From Lobosporangium transversale (lineage: Eukaryota > Mortierellomycota > Mortierellomycetes > Mortierellales > Mortierellaceae): DNA of 24,718 nucleotides. Of this stretch, positions 17,197-24,718 are shown piece after piece. The stretch lies in assembly GCF_002105155.1 (NCBI RefSeq), contig NW_019029090.1, forward strand, positions 1 to 24,718, given 5' to 3'. Made by a program: the position numbers and the translations under genes. The notes under the pieces were generated by a model. That model had not been told where the DNA came from and did not search any database. It saw only the letters and a program-made list of their open reading frames with translations. Numbering within the stretch: position 1 is the stretch's first letter; each line of letters opens with the position of its first letter.

Positions 17197-18943
17197 AGTC
17201 ACCCTCTAAAAAAGCTCGTCCAAGTATAAGTAGCAGAAGTGCTCTTAGGGATGCGATTACAGAAGCAGGGCTTGTAACGAAAGGGATAGTGGATGGTGAC
17301 CCTGACATCTCGCCTCTCAACTCGAAAGAGAGGGTCAAGGTGCTTTCGTACATGGGGGAGCCATCAAGAGGTAGTATTTACTACAGCATTATTAGCGTGG
17401 CTCGCGAGCTCCGAAATTCTGGTGGTATCAAGGATTCCAAAATATTGACTGCCCCTGAGGGTCGTGTCTTCCCTATTGCTAAAACAAGGCATCTTTATAT
17501 CAGAGAAGAATATGAAAAGCTTTATGACCATATTACATCCAGGTTAAGTACCCCTCATGAAACTGGTTTGAACCGACTCTTTGTCACTGGAACACCTGGA
17601 ATTGGGAAGTCAGCCTTTTTGGTCTATTTTGCCATCCGCCTCCTTGCCGAACACGATGAGGAAAATCCACCGATTATTATTTTCCAAGATAAGCAGCATG
17701 ACAGATGTTATGTTTATGGAGGAACAACTTGCCAACGTAAAGGGAATACAACGATGTTCGAAGATTTCCTTGCTCGACCTGAAACGTGGTACTTAGTTGA
17801 TAGTAGTGAGAACCCTCTACCAGATCAAGCCAGGACGATATTTGCGGCATCACCAAAAACTCTCAATGAGCAGTACGGTGAATTCGCCAAGGAAACTGCA
17901 CGCTTTAGCTACTATCACATGTCACTCTGGAGTTTGGACGAGCTTAAAGAATGTAGAGCCAATGTAGAGTATTATCATCTAGTGGATGAAGAATTTTTGG
18001 AGGAGCTTTTTTACAAGTTGGGGGGAGTACCAAGACAGGTCCTACAGGCCCCAGCCTTTTCACTATCCATGGATCAAGAAAATATTAAGGAAGCTAGAAA
18101 AAGTGCGTTTTCCCGCGTCAAGGCGGCCATTGACACACTCGAGAAGCCAGCAGATCTTGTAAGCCTCTTTGCACAAGGAAAAGATGCGAGTGCATTTAGT
18201 GGTCGTTTACTCCATAGAGTCCCCACTTCTGACCATCTCGACTTCTACCTGGTGTGGGCATCTCGTTGGGTCGAATCACAGATTATGGACAAAATAAAAG
18301 ATAACACTTGGGTCGATGTATTGGCGAAACTTGTCAAAGGCGGAGAGGATATAGCTAAAGGCCCGGTGTTTGAAATCTATGCTCATCACTTATTTCGACG
18401 TGGTGATATTAGATTTCCCTTTAGGGATCTCCAGTCAGGCGAAACAGGATTTCTTGATTTTCCAGCAAATCCAGAAGTGGTGTTTTTCCGGACTCCAGAG
18501 GAATTATCAGGGCTCACTCAAGCAGCTGACAAGTTGTTTGTACCAGCACATTCTAAATTTCCGTGCATTGATTTTGCATTGGGACCCAACAAGCTATTTC
18601 AAGTCACAGTAGCAGGGAAGCATTCAATCAAGCAAGCACCATTCAAGGAGATAATTGATTGTATTACTGGACCCTGCTTGAAGGGACACCGATCAAAGTC
18701 GAAGGGAGACCAATCAAAGTCGAAGGGAAGTGACGATACCATTTTCCTCTATTTTGCGGTGCCAGGAAACGTATATGACGATTTTAAAGTTCAGAAGTTT
18801 CGTACCCTCGAAGGTTGGATTGCCGAGAAAGCACCTGAATGCGTAAAAGATGTGAGACAGCGTGTTATAAAAATCGACACCGAAGCTGCATATTCAGGAG
18901 GATCAGCCGGTACGAATCTGAAGAATTAAATCGAATACCAATC

Positions 18944-19048
18944 AAGTGGATGAAATTTTGTCTTTTTTAAAAAAAGCATTATACCCGTTCCTTGAGAATT
19001 TTTTTACAATGGCTCATTCTTTATGAATGAAGCCATCATCATCCACTT
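18944..19048. terminator. Inverted repeat downstream of CRN stop (right)
   Basis: Counterpart of 6258-6362: AAGTGGATGA at 18944-18953 and TCATCCACTT at 19039-19048, starting 15 bp after the CRN stop codon, with an inner imperfect hairpin near 19011-19036. Confidence 0.4.
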
Positions 19049-20047
19049 ACCTTTTAGACGAATAGATAGAGCGGTTTAATCCGTCCTGCCTTCTACTGGG
19101 GCATTTAGAACTTTATAAAGCTGTGGTCATTATGCGATCTTGTGTGCAGGATTTTGTGATACTATTATCAAAGAGTTTTGTAAAAACGGATAGAGATGAA
19201 GAATCCTGTGGAGAACCCAGTGAGAGTCTGATGATGAGACCCAAAACCATATTATTATCACCAGGACAGCTGGCATAGGAAATTATCCTTTCTCATATGC
19301 TTTGTCATCTGGATGCTTGCCACTTGCGGAAGGCCTATCAATTATCATCATCCAGGGCGCCAGAACGTTTAACCAGGAGCTAGGATGACAGCTCCGCTCT
19401 AAAGACATAAATGTCGTTTTAGCCCCATGGTGCGTGCACGGGATGGCAACCTGTGATCAATGAGATCATATTTGTTGTATGTTCGGCCAATTCAGTGTCA
19501 GTATGTGAAGACGGTGCGTCTGAATCTCTAGGCGTCCAGGGACATGGAATAAAAAAACATCAAGAATGTGGCCAAGGCTGCCACGCGCTTGACCGGTAAA
19601 ATGTGATACAATATTAGATTGTGTCGTCAATATATTCATAGTTCTCGGTATATTAATGCTACATGCTGTTGAGGGCATCAATCTCGCCAGAATCATCCCC
19701 TCTCACATCAATTACCTTGGGAGCCATGCTAGACGGATGGGAGATTAGGAGGAAAAGGTCCTTGATGTCTGGGATATCCACGCTTGTTTATAATCTCACC
19801 AAATGTTCTGTGTCTTGCGTTCATAGGCGGTTAATCGCAGTTTGGTTTTCGTATACCCCTTGAAGAACGTAAGCAAAAGTGCCTTTATGTTTTATATTTG
19901 ATGCTCATCAATTTACCCTTTTTACTTGTCCGAAGGTAGAATGACGCCTAGCCAATGGATGCTATTGCAAGTGTGTCCACAGGTCCTTGGAGAAGTTCAT
20001 TGAGGAAACTCGGTTCCATCCAGGACAGATTTATTCCTAGCGCTCTT
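19049..20047. other. Intergenic region between CRN and decayed gene (right)
   Basis: Counterpart of 5256-6257. No gene is recognised. The frame at 19663-19863 may be a leftover exon of the decayed gene, followed by gtaagc and an AG-ended stretch resembling an intron (about 19869-19938). Confidence 0.5.
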
Positions 20048-21274
20048 CACAAAAGTAGCAGAATTACTTGGTGGAGTTGGCTTTAATTGCCTTGACAAGC
20101 TCCTGCAAGATTGGTTCGACAATCTAATCAGGGTCCTTTCGGAGCGGCATCAAGGCAACTCTATGTTTTTGGTTATTTTGAACGAGACGCAGGATATGGG
20201 GAGGGGAGGCTAAATACCAGTTTATTAATAACGACAACACTAAGCGACCAATATTATCAGCATTCTTTCATGGATTGGAGGGTTTATCAGAGAATTTACT
20301 ACAAATCTGCATAGTTCCTTGCGGGATAGGCTTTTGTATTTATGATCCTGCTTGGATTAAGAGAACTGGCAAAGCTTCAAGGAATATCGAGAAGTTCTCG
20401 ATGACTCGAGGTTCAAGAGTGCAGTATCGTTTCCTAGATGGGATAATCAAGCAAAAGTCCGGACATACTTCAAGACACTTGTACGATATTTGGAGAAACA
20501 AGGTTCCTCAAGCTCTGCATCAAAGCTGAGAGGCCATTTTAATGATCAAGCAATCGGGATGCTATATACTTGGTCCTGTGGTCGTCTCCGTCCAATGATC
20601 ACTATAATAGAAAACCTCATTGGACGTGCCGACGCAGGCCTTTGGAAGCAAGAAATCAAGGGCCTGGTGTGGTCGCTCACTGATCCAGGATATAAAGAAT
20701 CTGGTAACCTATGCCATGAGTAATCTAGGATTCTGAAGCGTATTAACAAAGGGGATGCAGGAATTAAAACCAGTGTCGACATCAGGGAAACCTTCGGTCG
20801 AGCCGTAAAGAATAGGTTACTATATAGTAAAGACTTGATATTGGAGTACAATGAGCCTGTTCCGGTCGAGGCTTCGTTTGCTCGAACTGTCGTTAATCAA
20901 AGGAAGAAGGAATTTACGATTGTCGTTGAGCCAATGGCATTTAACATATTTGAAGTGGATGACCCTGGATTGGTTAAATTGGTTAACAGTGTGTTACTAG
21001 ATGCCCACTACGTCTGGCACAAAGGGCACACATTTTGAGTATTTCAGTCCCGCTTTGTTTAATTTCAATCTTCCAGAATTATAACAATGAACGAATTCTT
21101 GGATACTCACTGTAACAAAGACTCAATACATGAATCCAAGTTAATCTCGCTTTTTTTTTTTTGTTTCCAAAAGAGAACCTGTCTGGACCAGATATCGTCT
21201 TTGTATTAGAATCGGAGGGTAAATATTATCCTGTTTCCGTACAGTCAAAAATCGGCGATAAGGTCAAGAATTAA
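20048..21274 (+). pseudogene. Decayed fungal NTPase/nuclease-like (CRN-associated) gene, right
   Basis: Plus-strand copy of 5255-4029 with the same broken frames: fragments at about 20048-20210, 20275-20529, 20490-20723, 20835-21038 and 21175-21274. The last ends with VKN and a stop at 21272-21274. The identity of the lesions in both copies shows that decay preceded the inverted duplication (or that conversion has equalised them). A T run (about 21151-21162) interrupts the segment before the nuclease-like end. Confidence 0.55.
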
Positions 21275-21754
21275 GGATGCCCATAATACAACTTGCCATA
21301 ATTGCATCAAAGAACACCTCTCATCACCGTCTTCTCTCGGCTTTTGCTCGAATGACATATCCTTGTTGCTGTTGTTTAGGCCTTACTTATCACGTTGGCT
21401 TATCATATTGCCTTATCACGAACAGGGTGGTTATTCAGTAGCTAAAGTCAAAGAAGCCCCTGTCATCAAAGACAAACGAATAGAAACGACGTATTCAATA
21501 TTAGCTTGTTGAACAGCGGATCAAATAAAGGAAAAAGTGAGTCGACTCAAGCGGAGGACGACAAGCCCAGTAGGCCAAGCAGGGATAAGGGACCAAGGAA
21601 AAAGTAGCGATCGTTTCTTTTACTTCTTTTTACTCGCCATTGTTTATGACAATGGCACAGACACAATTTTATAATGTGGCACTAATAGATAAACTAAAAT
21701 ATCACTATTTAGAGAACCTGAGCAAGGAGAAGTGAGCACACCAAGCGAATTGCC
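21275..21754. other. Spacer between the two decayed genes (right)
   Basis: Inverted copy of 3549-4028; nothing recognisable beyond the fading CRN similarity at its right end. Confidence 0.4.
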
Positions 21755-22150
21755 GCAGCTGCATCATCGGAATTTTCTCAAGCAAGTGGCAAGTTGTTTC
21801 TATTGTCTATTCCTATCTTTCCACCCATAAGTTTTGTGTTGGGACCCGACAAGCCATTCCAGGTCACATCAGAGGAGCATCCGATCAAGCAAGCATCATC
21901 CAAGGAGATGATTGATAATATTTACTGGATCATGCTTGAAGAGAAACCGATCAAACCTCGGAGAAAAGTGACAATGTCACATTCCTCCGTTCCATGGTCC
22001 CAGGCGACATACACGTCAAGCTTAAAGCTTAGGAGCTCGTTATCAACAACGATCAGAGTGTTAAGGCAACACCTAGATATTTAAAACATGCGGGACAGTG
22101 TGTCATAAAAACTCACATCAATACCGCATATGCAGGAGGACCGCCGAGGT
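21755..22150 (+). pseudogene. Decayed CRN C-terminal fragment, right
   Basis: Inverted copy of 3548-3153. It begins near a segment matching the EELSGLTQAADKLF region of intact CRN exon 3 and stops near AYAGG. It keeps the Q-x-T of the nuclease-like motif (PFQVTS) but lacks the SKSKG tandem. Confidence 0.75.
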
Positions 22151-22156
22151 TCAAGC

Positions 22157-22469
22157 ATGAAGAAAAGAGTCGCTGGCTATGAATTTGAATTCGAGGTAAG
22201 TGTTGCATTTATATTATAAAGTCTAGTTCATTGCTTGAGAGCATATAATAAAGAAAAAGCTGGACATTTGTACGTTAACTCTAGTCTTTGAAGACGCGCG
22301 TATTGAGAATGGACTTAATAATATTGTTGTTGTTCAAGCCGCAAAGCACTATAAAGTTGATCCTGAATCCAGAGATCTGAGCCTGAAGAGAAAGGGCGTG
22401 ATGTTTTGGTTTCCAGCACGTGCTGGAAGAAAACGAGCACAAACCTATTGCCCATACAGCACAAGCTGA
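22157..22469 (+). CDS. Small two-exon hypothetical gene across the B'/A' border (right outer)
   Basis: This is the plus-strand counterpart of the gene at 3146-2834: exon 1 22157-22195, intron 22196-22259 (64 nt), exon 2 22260-22469, about 82 residues. It begins MKKRVAGYEFEFE and ends in the minisatellite. Exon 1 follows the CRN-relic fragment with no visible promoter of its own, so expression could depend on readthrough. The exon 2 reading frame is the best protein-like frame in this part of unit A. No family is assigned with confidence. Confidence 0.35.
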
Positions 22470-22640
22470 TTGCCCATACAGCACAAGCTGATTGCCCATA
22501 CAGCACAAGCTGATTGCCCAAACAGCGCGAACCTGTTCTGAAACAGCATGAACCTGTTCTGAAACAGCACAAACCTTTTCTAAAACAGCGCGAACCTGTT
22601 CTGAAAACAGCACAAACCTATTGCACAAACAGCGCTAACC
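22436..22640. repeat. Minisatellite, copy 4 (inverted, three units)
   Basis: Inverted array with three regular 22-bp units and without the 4-bp insertion seen in copy 2. Confidence 0.92.
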
Positions 22641-22714
22641 TGAAGAAAAAGCATACAGGCTTAAAAAAATCCACAATCATTTGCATGCATAACAGGCTTC
22701 TTCTCTTTTCGCAC

Positions 22715-22771
22715 TACCATTACCATTGCCATTACCATTACCATTGCCATTACCATTACCATTGCCATTGT
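22715..22771. repeat. AATGGY hexamer microsatellite, copy 4 (inverted)
   Basis: Reverse-complement form of the same array in the rightmost A unit. Confidence 0.9.
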
Positions 22772-23773
22772 CATTCTCATTCTCATTCAATTCTCAGAGA
22801 ACCTTCTGCATCATCCCTATAAACACGCTTAATACCACGAACAGTTGACAGATTAACTTTATTTGTCTGATCTTGTCTCACAAAGCGGCCATGTACTTTA
22901 ATAATTCAGTAAATGCTCGGCATCTCTGCCTCTGCTTTCTCTTTATTACTAATGTTGACTATATATAGTCAAAGCCAACTTCTACTTCCATAGCTAGGCT
23001 TCTATATCTCTATATCTCAAAGATCTTAAAGACCAATAATCATCGTCTGTGACGCCAAGTAACACTGATACAATTGTACTAGATTCTTCTCTTGCCACTC
23101 TTTTTGGGCTTAGTAAAAGAAGTCTTGCCCTGGCTTAGCAATGCTGAAGTCCCTATCCCTCAGGCACCATGGTTGTCACTCCGTGGAATATATACTTTAT
23201 TCTTGAGGCAGATGTTAAGTGTAAGTCATTAAAAATGGTATGAGAAAAAGCTTTTTATCATTTATTTCTTCAACCGGCATGGCGATACAGCATATTCTCA
23301 TCGGGATATCAAAGTAAAATTTAAACATAATGCCATGTTAAAGTTGCTCTCTGGCCTATCCAATGTCCTATTAGTTGACTTGTCTTCTCTCAAGAACGCT
23401 CTCATAAAGAAAGGGGTGAAACGCGCCCGACATCTGCTTGATCAATACATTCTTTGAAATTGATGAGTGGTTTGTAAATCCTCTAGATATTAGCTTCGAG
23501 AATTAATAGATGAAGAATTACCACATTACGATGAGTAATCAGAAAAAAAGCTGCAAAGTCAAAGGAAGATGTCCTTATGTCATCACAACGGCCTGGGCCT
23601 CCGTCTGAGCATTAAAATATAGCGAGTTTCATTGATGGAGTCCAAAATATAGACGCATCTTTCAGAATAAAGCTAAAACTTAATATTGCCAATCACTTTA
23701 TACTACTTTCACAAGTAGTGGACAAAATACAACACTGTTGACGCGCAGTGTAGATAAAAACGCTTAATTTATT
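22772..23773. repeat. Noncoding tail of unit A (copy 4, inverted)
   Basis: This is the reverse complement of the A tail, with the 18-bp palindrome at 22955-22972 and the hairpin at 23702-23719. It keeps the longer tggtattaagcg form at the indel site. I see no gene in it. Confidence 0.7.
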
Positions 23774-24718
23774 TCATTGTAAGTCTAACAAAGTCCGAAT
23801 CTTCTCAAAGCTGTGACTAAAAATGATGTTGCGCACATTTCGATCACTGAGGTTGGTCCTAAGTGGAGAGAGGACTAGCCCTGCCTTACTGAACAAACGC
23901 TCAGACTCAGTTGATGTGGACTGGATACAGAGGTACGAGCGCGCGAAGTGGGCAAGTTCCTCAACTGAGATATTTTCATCGATGCCATATGGCCTCCAAT
24001 AGTCCTGAGGCTTATCTTTAAAGCGATCGTGATTGTAGTCCGGCAAGCGTACCGATGAAGCGTAGAGCTCTACCGCAAAATTCGAAGAGAAGTAGAGTAT
24101 CTGATAATCACTCGTTTGCAATGGATTTTTTGTCACTGTATTATTCTCTTTGAATATCTTAAAGGCTTCGCTGCAGAGTTTTTTTGCTTTTATAAACAGA
24201 CTTTCCCCACTAGCATGCATCGTATCCTTTAAGATATCGAGTGCTGCGCAAGCAGGGTTCAGGAATATAGAAATGAGCACGGTATCTGGAATGTCCTGGA
24301 GAGGCCACGATTTTTTGATCTGTTCGTCCAGGCTTTGCCATAACTCTCTCGTCTCTTCCGTTCGGAATGTTGTAAGCGCCGGGAGCATGGTGTAGACCCT
24401 CAAATAGATTTGCGAAATGGTCGGGTTATCATGTGCGCCTGCCCAGTGTGTAAGCTTGGCAGCCGGCTCCAAGAGCGTGATAATCTCCTGCAGGGTCTCG
24501 ATCTCTCCCTCGACAAGGAGGTGCCGCCCGAGCTCCGCAGCCTTGAGCTTTTCGTCTTTGGATCCTGCCCTCATTAATTGATAGACCGCTGTAATTGCTT
24601 CTGAAACTTCAAGCACCCTTGCTGCCATGTTGAATTTTGAGTTCCATCGCGTGACATTCGTTGTAAGCAGTTTTGCTACGCTGATTGTTAAGCAGATCCA
24701 TAGCAAGACTGGAGCTTC
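23774..24718 (-). pseudogene. hAT-family transposase relic, copy 3 (cut by window end)
   Basis: The minus-strand open frame of 310 codons (24706-23774) translates identically to the one at 575-1507 and 13076-14008. It carries TRWNSKF near its start and the hAT C-terminal dimerisation block near its end. The upstream part lies beyond the window. The frame change equivalent to 600-625 is also present here, near 24660-24680. As in the other copies, the 3' end is followed by a short hairpin and the A tail. Confidence 0.9.

Larger units (their letters stand above)
16387..17434. other. Divergence island between the arms (right side)
   Basis: Counterpart of 7872-8907, 12 bp longer. It contains a 10-bp longer leader (aaacaggtttgaaaacac before the ATG) and numerous substitutions. 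Flanking sequence on both sides is identical to the left arm. Confidence 0.85.
16477..18929 (+). pseudogene. Crinkler (CRN)-family gene with NTPase and nuclease-like domains, right copy; one frameshift in exon 1
   Basis: Model: exon 1 16477-16911, intron 16912-17062 (151 nt), exon 2 17063-17092 (reads AQKRKQDEDS), intron 17093-17196 (104 nt), exon 3 17197-18929. Introns are placed so that phases match and all domain frames join. Exon 1 carries the CRN N-terminal motif ELKIFCIVDGEATSFPVNI. One base is missing near 16661 relative to the left copy; downstream of it the rest of exon 1 is open in another frame up to the splice site. Exon 3 (577 codons plus split codon) has Walker A at about 17589-17612, TWYLVD at about 17784-17801, and the nuclease-like FE (18369-18374), D (18570-18572) and Q-x-T (18600-18608). 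A tandem SKSKG motif lies near the C-terminus. Such proteins are proposed to act on host or self nuclear targets; that role is from the family, not shown here. Confidence 0.82.
15608..22171 (+). repeat. CRN cassette B' (right copy, inverted)
   Basis: This 6564-bp block has the same gene order as the left cassette but lies in the opposite orientation relative to its flanking A units. The sequence matches except for the CRN 5' island (16387-17434) and a patch near 19100-19150. Confidence 0.9.
14687..24718. repeat. Right arm of giant inverted repeat
   Basis: This is the reverse complement of 1-10614, cut by the window end at the equivalent of position 563. It carries the CRN cassette on the plus strand and the third hAT copy on the minus strand. 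The spacer between the arms is 10615-14686 (4072 bp). Part of the spacer, 12502-14686, is itself a direct repeat of 1-2185, so the hAT 3' end occurs three times in this window. Confidence 0.95.
22172..24718 (-). repeat. Repeat unit A, copy 4 (inverted, cut by window end)
   Basis: This is the reverse complement of unit A, starting at gctggc (22172-22177) directly after cassette B' and running to the window end inside the hAT gene. With copy 3 it brackets B' in inverted orientation, the same arrangement as copies 1 and 2 around B. Confidence 0.93.

Noticed and set aside
1..24718. tRNA or rRNA genes
   Set aside because: No cloverleaf-like or rRNA-like sequence noticed on either strand by eye.

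Overview
The window looks like nuclear DNA of a filamentous fungus, probably an early-diverging one (Mucoromycota sensu lato, for example a Mortierella- or Rhizophagus-like genome). The reasons are short GT-AG introns (64-151 nt), moderate GC, a degenerate hAT transposase with its own introns, and genes of the Crinkler (CRN) family whose N-terminal domain carries the CIVDGEA motif familiar from fungal CRN proteins. The taxon is an inference; no rRNA, tRNA or marker gene is present.

Layout: almost everything occurs two to four times. Unit 'A' (at least 3.1 kb) holds the 3' part of a dead hAT transposase gene, about 1.6 kb of tail with a hexamer microsatellite, a 22-bp minisatellite and two 18-bp palindromes, and the last exon of a small gene. 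Cassette 'B' (about 6.56 kb) holds a CRN-type gene, a decayed second CRN/NTPase-nuclease-like gene, a decayed fragment of a third CRN C-terminus, and the divergent promoter and first exons of a small gene. The order is A(+) 1-3131, B(-) 3132-9686, A'(-) 9687-10614 (truncated), hAT 5' region seen once 10615-12501, A(+) 12502-15607, B'(+) 15608-22171, A'(-) 22172-24718. Positions 1-10614 and 14687-24718 therefore form a giant inverted repeat (arms about 10 kb) around a 4.07-kb spacer, and each CRN cassette lies between inverted copies of hAT-derived sequence.

The arms are identical almost everywhere I compared them. The main exception is a sharply bounded island of about 1.04 kb (7872-8907 versus 16387-17434) that covers the start, the N-terminal ubiquitin-like exon, both introns and the beginning of the large exon of the CRN gene. 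Within it each copy carries different single-base frameshifts, while the large exon for the NTPase and nuclease-like domains is open in both copies and identical over its last 495 residues.

All three hAT copies share the same frameshifts, so the transposase died before duplication; the amplification is better explained by recombination or segmental duplication than by this element's own transposase. The A/B borders fall inside coding exons. The shared A exon is joined in apparent frame to one 5' end at one side of B and a different 5' end at the other side. B is in opposite orientation in the two units, as expected if it can flip by recombination between the inverted A flanks. A mis-assembled repeat remains a real alternative, because both window ends lie inside the repeated hAT.
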